In this document: one piece after another, positions 1-8,069 of the stretch
Position numbering within the stretch: position 1 is the stretch's first letter
Layout of the letters: each line of letters opens with the position of its first letter
NCBI GenBank assembly: GCA_023249285.1
Contig: JAHFCZ010000005.1
Location: 1-35,471 of the forward strand
DNA: 35,471 bases
Reading direction: 5' to 3'
Source of the DNA: a bacterium
GTDB taxonomy: Bacteria; Margulisbacteria; Marinamargulisbacteria; SXXA01; JAHFDB01
Program-made: the position numbers and the translations under genes
The notes under the pieces: model-generated
Seen by the model: the letters and a program-made list of their open reading frames with translations, nothing else
Databases searched by the model: none
Told to the model about the DNA's origin: nothing

Positions 1-1264
1 ATGCATAGAGATGCTGGTCTTCAAGGGGCTTTTGATCGATGCACAGCCGCCCGTCTTGCGGGACCAAAAGCCCCATCAGAATATCGGCTAGCGTGGACTT
101 CCCGGCCCCGGAATGTCCAACAATGGCCGTAGTGGTATTTTTGGGGATCTGGCAGGTGACATTGATCAAGGCGGTGGTTTCTTGGAAATGGAGGCTGACG
201 TTTTCCAAACTCACCATTGCTGAGAACTGGATCGGCTCTTGGCGCAATTCCTCGCAATGCTGACCAAATTCTCGGAGCATGTCTTGGGCCTCGGTATAGA
301 CGGGGACGATATTAAGGACGCGTAAATAACTCTGTTGCAGGCTAGACAACCTGGGCATTAATCGCGAAAAAATGATCAGCAAGGCCAGCATAGTCACCAT
401 GGGGATCTGCAAAAAGACAATCGAGACCCCAAAAAGAGCTGCAAAAATGACCGAGGATCCCACGCGGACTTGGAGACGAATCCGACCTTGATGACGCCCA
501 AAAATCACTTGATTTTCTTGGGCCTCTCGATTGATCGCTTCAAACTTGTCCATATAGGCCGCCACATGATTATAGCTTTTGGCGAGCTTGAGGCCATCTA
601 GAAACTGACTGAGCTGGACTTGAAGTGCCCGACCAATGTTGAAATTGAGTTTCCCCAGATGCAATGCTTGGTGTTTTCGGGTATACGAAAACAGGATCAG
701 AGCCGCCGCCCCCGCCATCAGGGTGAGTGGTGGGGAGAGGATGAGCGAGAACACGATATAGGCCGCAATCACAATGCATTCCGAGATCATTTGGAGGCAG
801 TAGGTGGTCAGTGCAGAAATTTGGCCCATCCCCGCACAAATCATGTGGTGGGCGTGTTCAATTTTTTGGCGAAGAAGGAATGACCATTTGGCCCTTGCGA
901 CACAGGTATTGAGGTCTTGTTGCAGTTTGAATAGGAAATTCTGGCGCAACTGGACCTGAAGGATGCCCTGCCCGTACTCAATGAGGCTCACCATGGCGGT
1001 CATGATGATAAAAGCCCCCAACGTGACAACCAGCGGGATTTGCGTATTTACGTGAGGCAAGAAGCTGACCACGCGTCCAATTAATCCCTGATTTTGACCT
1101 TGTGGAAGCCACCCGGCATAGTGCAGGAGCGGCACTAGGAGTAAGAGCCCTGCCCCCGCCAAGGTGGTGTTGAGGATCATCACCGCAACGCCAAGGTAAA
1201 ATTGGATGGGGTTAAACGCAATCAGCGCTTTTAAATAGATCCTGAAGTGGTGAAGCGGAGTCAT
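1..1264 (-). CDS. ABC exporter, permease fused to ATPase, 3' end cut by window edge
   Basis: Reading the minus strand from ATG at 1264 gives an open frame of about 421 codons to the window edge. The first ~300 residues are hydrophobic segments separated by a loop, as in a type I ABC exporter membrane domain. An ATPase domain follows, with Walker A GHSGAGKST near residue 385. The signature motif, Walker B and C-terminus lie outside the window. The start overlaps the stop of the upstream protease/nucleotidyltransferase gene as ATGA, so the two are translationally coupled. It is the third gene of the unit starting at the promoter near 3155. Family knowledge: lasso and other RiPP clusters commonly carry such an exporter (the D gene), which pumps out the mature peptide. 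The substrate here is inferred from context only; the ABC exporter identity is well supported. Confidence 0.88.
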   Translation of the reverse strand, partial: MTPLHHFRIYLKALIAFNPIQFYLGVAVMILNTTLAGAGLLLLVPLLHYAGWLPQGQNQGLIGRVVSFLPHVNTQIPLVVTLGAFIIMTAMVSLIEYGQGILQVQLRQNFLFKLQQDLNTCVARAKWSFLLRQKIEHAHHMICAGMGQISALTTYCLQMISECIVIAAYIVFSLILSPPLTLMAGAAALILFSYTRKHQALHLGKLNFNIGRALQVQLSQFLDGLKLAKSYNHVAAYMDKFEAINREAQENQVIFGRHQGRIRLQVRVGSSVIFAALFGVSIVFLQIPMVTMLALLIIFSRLMPRLSSLQQSYLRVLNIVPVYTEAQDMLREFGQHCEELRQEPIQFSAMVSLENVSLHFQETTALINVTCQIPKNTTTAIVGHSGAGKSTLADILMGLLVPQDGRLCIDQKPLEDQHLYA

Positions 1265-2847
1265 GTCCATTTTTGTAAGAGACTTACGCTCGCCACCCGC
1301 CAAAAACCCCAACGTGGGTTGGCCAGTCGGAGCGTAACCGCGCGTTCAGATTTCATCAACATTTTTTGGAGATATTCCCATTTTTGAGCCCAGGTTTTCA
1401 GGAGGAGTTGGTGGTAGAAAAAGTAGGTGTAGGCATGGGTATTGTGGTCCTCGTCAGGGTGGGTGGAATACCGCCTCCAAATGCGATTAATATGTCGGAC
1501 TCGGAACCGGATCCAAAGGGCGTCCCAAACTCCCACCCGTCGGGACAATTTTTGAGGTAAAATAGGCTTGATTTTTAAAAATTTTTCCAACATGTACTGT
1601 GCCTCCAGCACGCTTCGGGCAAGGTTTCTCTCCCGCATTAAGGCGTCGATTTTCTCCCAATCAAGTGGCACTTTCTGAACAAACTGGGCGATATCCACTA
1701 ACCAAGCGATGCGTTGCCAACAATGCTTTGCCCCATGGAAGCACAGATACAGAAAGTAAGCCTCCGGCTGGGGGATCGGGATTTCCTCGACCTGGGTGAA
1801 CGGTATTAAGGGGATTGGGTTGACTTCATGGACCTGGGAATGGAGCTCGATCACGTGGTGATGGTCGGGATGTACATAACTAAAATCGACGGTGGGGGGG
1901 AGCTTTTGGGCCGCCATCCTGCGATATATGTCGCTCTGTGGCTGATACCCGAGGCTCAGAAGTGCGTCGTGGGCCTCCCAAAAGTGGTCCTGGGCTACCA
2001 ACAGATCAATATCTCGGGAAAAGCGCCTGAAGACCTCGCCATATAACAAGGTGTTGAGCGGGGTCCCTTTGAGAAATACAACGGGGATTTGTCGGGCTTT
2101 GAAAGTGTCGCTGACCGTATGGGTTAAAGCCTTCAAGGCCAATGTTGCATAGACATTGCGGTCCCGTACCTGTTTGGCTTGTTGTGCGATGGGATGGCCC
2201 GCACCCAACTGTGCGATCACCGTATCCGTGAGTAGTAAATGGAGGCGATGCCGCGTCATAAGCGTCTGAAAACGTTGGGGACTCAGGGCCGCACACTGGC
2301 TGGCTGTGAGCGGCATCGGGGGATTCCCTGTCACCGCTGCGCGAATCCAATCCAAGAGGAGGGCCCATTCTTGATGGCGGGAGGGCCGAACTGCTTCCTT
2401 GGCATAGGTCCCAACCACACCGTAGGTCACATGCCGATGCAGGCCCACTGCCCAGCGCGGGCCGCAGCGTAGCCAGGCATGGGCTGCAAAAGACCCTGGG
2501 GGCTTATTTTGGCCTTCTGGGGTTTTTTCGGCGCGGATCATGCCTACGTACAGGGTGGTATCTAGGCCTCGTTTATTGAGCATGCTCTGGGCAGCCAACG
2601 CTTTGTCGAGACAGAGGCTTTTCCAAGGCACGCACCGACTCACAAAGGCAATCACCGATTGCACCAAGGCCACGTGATCTTGTTCGGTGTCTGTGAGGGG
2701 TGTTTTGAGGGTTTCAGCCTGTTCAATCCCCCACTTGGACCGCCATTTTGGAAAGGGAACCCAGACAATTAGAAAGCGCCACCACGCCAGCCAGAAGAGA
2801 CCCTCCAGACAAGGCCAGGCATAGCGCTTAATTTTTTTCGTCGGCAA
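1261..2847 (-). CDS. Fusion: lasso B2-type leader protease + nucleotidyltransferase
   Basis: 528 residues. The N-terminal ~150 residues look like the transglutaminase-fold cysteine protease of lasso peptide biosynthesis (B2): a hydrophobic N-terminus, the Cys block SLCLDKALAAQSML (Cys79), the phrase KRGLDTTLYVGM, and the His block FAAHAWLRCG (His123). From about residue 175 the protein resembles the PF14907-type nucleotidyltransferase family: PVVFLKGTPLNTLLYG (256-270) and FSRDIDLLV (276-284), whose two Asp would bind metal. No in-frame ATG lies before the B2 core, so the start is the TTG at 2847, which overlaps the end of the RRE gene by 20 bases; the exact start is uncertain. Its stop overlaps the ABC exporter start. 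Inferred role: cleaves a leader peptide delivered by the RRE protein, while the second domain may nucleotidylate a small molecule or the peptide. The fusion is unusual. Confidence 0.8.
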   Translation of the reverse strand: MPTKKIKRYAWPCLEGLFWLAWWRFLIVWVPFPKWRSKWGIEQAETLKTPLTDTEQDHVALVQSVIAFVSRCVPWKSLCLDKALAAQSMLNKRGLDTTLYVGMIRAEKTPEGQNKPPGSFAAHAWLRCGPRWAVGLHRHVTYGVVGTYAKEAVRPSRHQEWALLLDWIRAAVTGNPPMPLTASQCAALSPQRFQTLMTRHRLHLLLTDTVIAQLGAGHPIAQQAKQVRDRNVYATLALKALTHTVSDTFKARQIPVVFLKGTPLNTLLYGEVFRRFSRDIDLLVAQDHFWEAHDALLSLGYQPQSDIYRRMAAQKLPPTVDFSYVHPDHHHVIELHSQVHEVNPIPLIPFTQVEEIPIPQPEAYFLYLCFHGAKHCWQRIAWLVDIAQFVQKVPLDWEKIDALMRERNLARSVLEAQYMLEKFLKIKPILPQKLSRRVGVWDALWIRFRVRHINRIWRRYSTHPDEDHNTHAYTYFFYHQLLLKTWAQKWEYLQKMLMKSERAVTLRLANPRWGFWRVASVSLLQKWT

Positions 2848-3103
2848 CAGAGATGAGTTTATTTTCGGTCAACTGTAAAATAAAAGGGGCGATATCTTGG
2901 CTGCATTGCTCGGGCGTAATGTCATACACTGCAACTAGCTTTTCAACGAGGGCTTCTTGGGTGAGGGGCTGCTCTAAGAGTTCCCAAATTTTACGGGCGA
3001 CGGGATTGAGCCCAAAATAGCGCCCTTGGTCACTATCCATCATGACTAAATCGTCATCAATCTGGGTCCCAATGACGGTGGTATTACGTATAAAAGTAGG
3101 CAT
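2828..3103 (-). CDS. PqqD-like RRE protein (lasso B1-type leader-binding protein)
   Basis: 91 residues from ATG at 3103. The pattern matches PqqD/lasso B1 RiPP recognition elements: an N-terminal beta-rich part (TQIDDDLVMMDSDQGRYFGL), then NPVARKIWELLEQPLT, then two helices ending QLTENKLIS. In this family the domain binds the leader of a precursor peptide and hands it to the modifying enzyme. An in-frame ATG at 3136 is unlikely to be the start because it lies inside the -10 element of the promoter just upstream. The ATG at 3103 sits about 22 bases after the expected transcription start, with a weak AGAGGG ahead of it. The next gene encodes the B2-like protease, the classical partner. No precursor ORF is evident in the 82 bases upstream. 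Confidence 0.82.
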   Translation of the reverse strand: MPTFIRNTTVIGTQIDDDLVMMDSDQGRYFGLNPVARKIWELLEQPLTQEALVEKLVAVYDITPEQCSQDIAPFILQLTENKLISVADEKN

Positions 3104-3131
3104 AAAAGGCCCTCTGGGGGAATGATGGAAT

Positions 3132-3160
3132 ATCATAACTCATGGAGCCTAGGGTTTCAA
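3132..3160 (-). promoter_or_regulatory. Sigma70-type promoter of the RRE/B2/exporter unit
   Basis: On the minus strand, TTGAAA (3160-3155) is followed by a 17-base spacer (3154-3138) and TATGAT (3137-3132). Each hexamer matches 5 of 6 consensus positions and the spacing is optimal. Transcription would begin near 3125, giving a short leader before the ATG at 3103. This separates the RRE unit from the phosphonate/glycan operon upstream. Confidence 0.72.
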
Positions 3161-3185
3161 CTTTCAGGTCATAATTCTGATCTTT

Positions 3186-4478
3186 CTATGGGGCTAGATC
3201 AGATATAACCTCACGGTAGGTGGGTTCCCAGCCTTCTAAAAGATGGTTATGCCATAAAAATACAAAAATACCCTTATATTTTTTAATCTTATTTTTATAC
3301 TTATGAAATGTTTTTCTGACCTCATTAGGACCCTGTTGTCGGTAGTTTATGAGCGTATGCTCCATTAGAACTAGGGGATATTCTAGCAACCGCAATGTTT
3401 TTTGAGTTACAACATTGAAGGGATGGAAGGCAACGCAAGTTCCACATCGAAATCCTTCACAATCTGCGTACCCCAAAGATGAGTCAATACTCATTCCAGA
3501 GTCTTCCCAAAGCTGCCAGGTGTCAGGTATTGAGAATCGCAGAAAATGTTGCCTACCCTCACGGATAGGTCCGCTCACTACATTTTGGAGTGCCGTAAGC
3601 TCAGCATTCCATAGAGAGGGTTGATTAAATGAATCAAAACTAGGATGGAATCCGATAATATGCCCGCGTTTTTGAATCTGACGGATAAGCGTTTTGAGAG
3701 AAGGATCTTGAATGTCAAAATAATAATCGTACTCATGGTGTCCACCGCTCATGAAATAAAAATGTGATTTCAAGCCATAACGTTCCGACTGGAGCATTAG
3801 AAAATCAAAATAATTGGGTGAAAAAATCCTTTGTATTGCTTGCCGAAGGCGACGGCGCTTGATGATATCTCCGACGCACTTGCGGAATCGAGAGCGAAAT
3901 CCAAAACCAACAAAGGGGACATCTACATCATGGGTGACCATCACTTGATAAGATTGGTCTTTTCGAGGATGAGTTATTCCCAGATGGACCAACATCGCCC
4001 AAAGCATTTCAGTATATTCATTCACAATAGGCCGATCCAAAAATCCTTTTTTGTAGGCCAAAGAAGCTGTAGCTGGAAATCGATTGAGATCATCACGGGT
4101 TGGCAAAACGGCTTCTTCCCATCGCGTCAGCATAAAAAAAACAGAAGCAACTAGATCTATCCCACAGTAAAGTCCCTCCTCCCGCCACTCCATTTTATCG
4201 TTACCATACAAAATAGGAATATCTTCCTCTGGAATAAAAGGGAGTTGAGCGAAAGATACCTCAGTAGGGATGGCTTTTGGCACCAAGTAGCCATTGGTAT
4301 TTTTTGAAAAAAAAACATCTGGGAAAATAAGGGTCTTTCCGTTTTCTAAAAGGAGGTGATAGGCATCCTCCAGGTGATAAGAAAGCGAAAATTCGACTCC
4401 CAAAAAATCAGTTAAAAGAGTACGCCAAACGTAGACTTTTTCAGGCGAAAATAGTGGATTTATACAAAGCGTAATCAC
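3186..4478 (-). CDS. NodB-like polysaccharide deacetylase family protein
   Basis: About 430 residues. The middle and C-terminal parts show the NodB/CE4 pattern: VMVTHDVDVPF (the Asp pair of motif 1), GHIIGFHPSFDSF (the His motif), later SIDSSLGYAD, and a C-terminal FLWHNHLL. The first ~180 residues are the variable N-terminal domain seen in long bacterial members. These enzymes remove acetyl groups from N-acetylated sugars, and many act on exopolysaccharide or lipid-linked sugars. GTG at 4478 is chosen as start because it overlaps the preceding stop as GTGA. A GTG at 4496 is also possible and would add six residues. It is the last gene of the phosphonate/glycan run; the next gene downstream has its own promoter. 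No signal peptide is seen, so a cytoplasmic or membrane-associated substrate is more likely. Confidence 0.75.
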   Translation of the reverse strand: MITLCINPLFSPEKVYVWRTLLTDFLGVEFSLSYHLEDAYHLLLENGKTLIFPDVFFSKNTNGYLVPKAIPTEVSFAQLPFIPEEDIPILYGNDKMEWREEGLYCGIDLVASVFFMLTRWEEAVLPTRDDLNRFPATASLAYKKGFLDRPIVNEYTEMLWAMLVHLGITHPRKDQSYQVMVTHDVDVPFVGFGFRSRFRKCVGDIIKRRRLRQAIQRIFSPNYFDFLMLQSERYGLKSHFYFMSGGHHEYDYYFDIQDPSLKTLIRQIQKRGHIIGFHPSFDSFNQPSLWNAELTALQNVVSGPIREGRQHFLRFSIPDTWQLWEDSGMSIDSSLGYADCEGFRCGTCVAFHPFNVVTQKTLRLLEYPLVLMEHTLINYRQQGPNEVRKTFHKYKNKIKKYKGIFVFLWHNHLLEGWEPTYREVISDLAP

Positions 4479-5503
4479 GCGTACACTAGCGGCCACACTC
4501 GTCTTAAAAGGGGCTTAATCGTTTTCAGGAATTGTCGAATCGGAGCAAGATTAAGTACAATATAAAGTATTTTGGCTAGCCAAAGTGGAAGATTGGCAAT
4601 GGGGTAGATATACCCCCAATAGAGACATTTTTTTTGGCCGAAAAGACGCCTTAGTCGGGCTTGCAAAAAAGAATTCATTTTAAAGCCAGATACTTTATGC
4701 AGCAGCGTCTGGGCCAGGAAATTTTTCAAGTATCCCCGAGTCATTGTTTGGAGTAATGCAACGGGAACCACTGTTGTCGCATCCTGAGCGCAAATAGAAT
4801 AGACATCCAAAGAACCGCTAAAAATCTCAAAAAGCATTTGACCACTGCAGTTCTTCCAAGAATCATCGGGAATACGACAGACAATATAGTTAGGGTTGGC
4901 AACCACATAGGCATTTCCTTCAGAGAAATTCCGAAGCCAGATCCCAACCTGCACATAATGAGATCCTAGAAAATCCTCAATAGGGGTTTGCGTGAAATAA
5001 CGCCGCCGCATCACTGTGGCCGGCAAAAAGCTAGGTGCCCGATCAAGTACAGAGAAGTAGTCTGCCGCCGTATTAAAATAAAAGTCTTCTTGCAGAGACA
5101 GCTGTGGTGGCGCGATTTCTTGAGAAAGATCCCCATTTAAATGCTGGTAATTAAAATAGATGAAATTAGTTTTAGGGAATTGATTTAAAATATCAAAGAA
5201 TTTTTGGAAGGTCCCGGGTCTGAAGATGTCATCTTGGCCACTGAGCCAAATATACTCCCCTTGAGCATGGACTGTTGATTGGACAAAATTACGATCCATT
5301 CCGAGATTTTTTTTGTTTTGATATGCATGGATAAAGGGGTGCCGAGCCGCATACTCTTGCGCGATTGCAAAGGTAGTATCCTTGGATCGGTCATCGCACA
5401 AAATAATTTCAATGTCAGGTCTCATTTGAGAGACTAAGCTGTCTAAAAACTCAGGCAAAAATGAGGCTCCGTTATAAATCGGAACACATATAGAAAGTTT
5501 CAT
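4475..5503 (-). CDS. Family 2 glycosyltransferase
   Basis: 342 residues with a clear GT-A start: MKLSICVPIYNGASFLPEFL, then IEIILCDDRSKDTT (nucleotide-binding Asp pair, residues ~33-46) and EYIWLSGQDDIF (~87-98), where the DxD-type position is QDD. The C-terminal part has a hydrophobic stretch (YPIANLPLWLAKILYIVLNL) that may lie on the membrane. It would add one sugar from a nucleotide donor to a growing chain or lipid carrier. Donor and acceptor cannot be told from sequence. The ATG overlaps the stop of the ABC exporter gene by 4 bases (ATGA) and the end overlaps the deacetylase gene, so all three are coupled. Confidence 0.88.
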   Translation of the reverse strand: MKLSICVPIYNGASFLPEFLDSLVSQMRPDIEIILCDDRSKDTTFAIAQEYAARHPFIHAYQNKKNLGMDRNFVQSTVHAQGEYIWLSGQDDIFRPGTFQKFFDILNQFPKTNFIYFNYQHLNGDLSQEIAPPQLSLQEDFYFNTAADYFSVLDRAPSFLPATVMRRRYFTQTPIEDFLGSHYVQVGIWLRNFSEGNAYVVANPNYIVCRIPDDSWKNCSGQMLFEIFSGSLDVYSICAQDATTVVPVALLQTMTRGYLKNFLAQTLLHKVSGFKMNSFLQARLRRLFGQKKCLYWGYIYPIANLPLWLAKILYIVLNLAPIRQFLKTIKPLLRRVWPLVYA

Positions 5504-7314
5504 GAGGCTATCCTTTTTTCAAAATTAAGCTGATGGATCAATTTAAACCAGTCATTCTTTTTCAGAAGTTCCTCGTAAGTTCCGCTGGCTGCAATATGAC
5601 CAGCCTCCATCAGAAACAACTTATCGCAGTGTTTCACGGTACTCAATCGATGGGCAATGATCACAAGGGTTTTGGATCGACCCAATTCCACAATAGCCTC
5701 TGATACCGCGGATTCTGTTTCGGCATCCAATGCACTCGTTGCTTCATCAAACACCAAGACTTCAGGATTGTGATACAACGCCCTTGCAATGCCAATTCTT
5801 TGGCGTTGCCCACCGGATAATTTGACCCCTTTGTCTCCCACCACCGTCTCAATGCCTTGCGGAAGTTTTTGAATCCACGAAGACAGCTGTGCGGCCTGAA
5901 GAACCTCCTGTATCCGAGAGGATGAAATGTGATCTTCAGGGATTCCAAACGCAATATTTTTCTCAATTGTATCATCCAGCAGGTAGATAGACTGAGGAAC
6001 ATAGCCGATCAATTGATGCCAGGCCGGGAGGTTGTCTTGAATAGAGACTCCATCAACATAAATCCCCCCCCGCTGAGGATTGAGCACCCCTAACAGCACA
6101 TCTATCAAGGTTGTTTTTCCTGCCCCAGAACTACCCACAATCCCAACGGTACTAGATTTGGCAATCTCAAAAGAGAGCTCGTGAAGGGCATATTCATCTC
6201 GAGAAGGGTACATAAAGGAAAGATCGGCAACCTTAATTTGAGTAGAAAATGTGAGGGGAGCTAGTAGAGGGGGAGGGGGCGTACTCTCAGCGTAAGTGCT
6301 CATTTCTGTGAACAAGGTTTCTAGAGAAATGAGTGTCATCCGCATTTGAGTCACGCCAGCTGTCATCGTGTTCACTAAAGGAAGGACTCTGATCAAAGAT
6401 AAAATATATAAACTGAGCGTAGGCAAGATCAGCTCAAGGTGACCCCCTGAGAGCATAAATGTCGAGATAAAAGCTGCGAATGCAATCACAAAAAATAATT
6501 CTAGCCCTAATTTTGGAATTAATTGATATTCTTGTAACGTCACCGCAATCCGTCGATACCGGTCTGCAATGGTGTTAAATCGCGAGAGGAAAAAAGCGCG
6601 ACGCTCTAGGATCACGACTTCTTTAAAGGCGCCTAAACTCTCCTGAATACATTTATACATATCCACCAGAATTCTATCTTGCTCCTGACCGATTGCATGC
6701 GCCTTTTTCTTAGTAGCCGCTAAGTAAAGCGTCACAAAAATAGAAATCCCGAGGGAAATACTTAAAGTGGCCACAAGATTGTTAAATAACAGGAGTCCAA
6801 AAATGAAAGAAAAAAGAAAAAAACTTGAGATCACGCCCAGTAAATTTTGCAAGAATATCAACACAAAATTATTAATTTGCCCCGTGCACTGGTGGATCAA
6901 AAAAGCGGTGTTTCTCTCCATAAAATGCTCGTAAGGCATCCCCAAATATAGTTTGAGTAAGCGCATTCCCAATGCACCCCGAAGCGTATGAAGGACAGAC
7001 GCCTGAAACTTTTGAGTAAAAAATAAGATCACATTTTTGATTAAGAATACCCCCACCACCATAGCGCTCATGCCGACTACTGCCTGGGCCTGGGTATGGA
7101 TATGAGCAATATGAGAGAGCCAGATCAAGGCAGAATAGCGGGTCATAAAATGAGGATCCAGCACAACACCAAGAAGCGGAAAAATAATGCCGATGCCCAG
7201 CATTTCAAGAAAAGAAGTCCCCACAATAAGTGCAGTTAAAAGGGCTATTTTAAATCGATTTCCTCTCCCCAAGATGAAGCTCAGTTTGAGAAAGAGATGA
7301 CGTATACGAATCAT
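5500..7314 (-). CDS. ABC exporter, MsbA/PglK-like half-transporter
   Basis: 604 residues. A six-helix-type membrane domain occupies residues ~20-320; the ATPase domain has Walker A GSSGAGKT (394-401), signature KLSGGQRQRIGIARAL, Walker B VLVFDEATSALD and the switch His in IIAHRLSTV. This architecture is that of homodimeric lipid or lipid-linked-sugar flippases such as MsbA and PglK. It lies between the CDP-alcohol phosphatidyltransferase and the glycosyltransferase, with ATGA overlaps on both sides. The likely cargo is therefore the phosphonolipid or lipid-linked glycan made by the neighbours. That cargo assignment is inference; peptide or drug export cannot be excluded from the sequence alone. 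Confidence 0.92.
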   Translation of the reverse strand: MIRIRHLFLKLSFILGRGNRFKIALLTALIVGTSFLEMLGIGIIFPLLGVVLDPHFMTRYSALIWLSHIAHIHTQAQAVVGMSAMVVGVFLIKNVILFFTQKFQASVLHTLRGALGMRLLKLYLGMPYEHFMERNTAFLIHQCTGQINNFVLIFLQNLLGVISSFFLFSFIFGLLLFNNLVATLSISLGISIFVTLYLAATKKKAHAIGQEQDRILVDMYKCIQESLGAFKEVVILERRAFFLSRFNTIADRYRRIAVTLQEYQLIPKLGLELFFVIAFAAFISTFMLSGGHLELILPTLSLYILSLIRVLPLVNTMTAGVTQMRMTLISLETLFTEMSTYAESTPPPPLLAPLTFSTQIKVADLSFMYPSRDEYALHELSFEIAKSSTVGIVGSSGAGKTTLIDVLLGVLNPQRGGIYVDGVSIQDNLPAWHQLIGYVPQSIYLLDDTIEKNIAFGIPEDHISSSRIQEVLQAAQLSSWIQKLPQGIETVVGDKGVKLSGGQRQRIGIARALYHNPEVLVFDEATSALDAETESAVSEAIVELGRSKTLVIIAHRLSTVKHCDKLFLMEAGHIAASGTYEELLKKNDWFKLIHQLNFEKRIAS

Positions 7315-8069
7315 AAAATTGAGGGTGTCCCAGGGAGAGAAAAAAGTTGTCGATTAAGCTTGATGCATTTTTCTAGAACATAGCGACTATTGACGAAAAC
7401 CGATACAAGAAAGATCAAGAGCGTAATCCGAGTAGAATAAGATCCAAAGGCCGCAGGGATTAACAGAAAAACGGTATGCCCATGGATCAAAAAAATACAG
7501 GGCATGATCCATTGTTTGAATTTTTTTAGAGGCGATAGTGGCGCGGTTGGAGCCGCACTAGGTGTGGGGGTGTCAAGCTCAGGGAATTTGGAGAATAACT
7601 GCAGCTCCAATGTAGTTGATTTTTCGCTTAAAACAGCGTAAAAAAGAAAAAAAGTTGAAGATAAAAATGCTAGAATTTGAATATCAATGCTCGGGTATTT
7701 AATACTAATAGCTAGAAAAAACAACAATAACTTAATGTGATCGGTCATATGATCGTAAAAAGCCCCGTTTGGCGTAGATTGATGGGTCAGACGCGCGATC
7801 ATGCCATCACACATATCGCAAGACAGTGCCAAACTCCAAAATACAGCAAAGATCCAGGGGGAAACAGGTAACAACAAAAAGAATAGTCCGACGAGTGCTA
7901 AAAAATTGGAGAGGGTAGTCGCTTGATTGGGGGTTATTTTGAGCCGCATTAAAAGGTGCATCAACGGGATGCTTAAAATATAGAGAGCTCGCATCATTGG
8001 GATCTGATGGGTGAAGTGATTAAATACCGAAAAATAGGTAGAAAAACGGTGGCGTAAAGAAGCTAGCAT
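7311..8069 (-). CDS. CDP-alcohol phosphatidyltransferase family membrane enzyme
   Basis: 252 residues, strongly hydrophobic with several membrane segments. The catalytic CDP-alcohol phosphotransferase signature D-x2-DG-x2-AR-x8-G-x3-D-x3-D is complete: Asp85, Asp88-Gly89, Ala92-Arg93, Gly102, Asp106 and Asp110. Family members transfer a phospho-alcohol from a CDP/CMP donor to an acceptor hydroxyl, as in phosphatidylcholine or phosphatidylinositol synthesis. It directly follows the phosphonate genes: its ATG overlaps the dehydrogenase stop by 7 bases. The inferred donor is therefore a CMP-phosphonate, and the product a lipid or glycan carrying a phosphonate ester. The acceptor is unknown. It could also be an ordinary phospholipid synthase carried along, but the tight overlap argues against that. 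Confidence 0.9.
   Translation of the reverse strand: MLASLRHRFSTYFSVFNHFTHQIPMMRALYILSIPLMHLLMRLKITPNQATTLSNFLALVGLFFLLLPVSPWIFAVFWSLALSCDMCDGMIARLTHQSTPNGAFYDHMTDHIKLLLFFLAISIKYPSIDIQILAFLSSTFFLFYAVLSEKSTTLELQLFSKFPELDTPTPSAAPTAPLSPLKKFKQWIMPCIFLIHGHTVFLLIPAAFGSYSTRITLLIFLVSVFVNSRYVLEKCIKLNRQLFSLPGTPSIL

Noticed and set aside
3104-3185. A precursor peptide gene upstream of the RRE gene
   Set aside because: The 82-bp gap is filled by the promoter and leader; no ORF with a plausible leader/core pattern was found.
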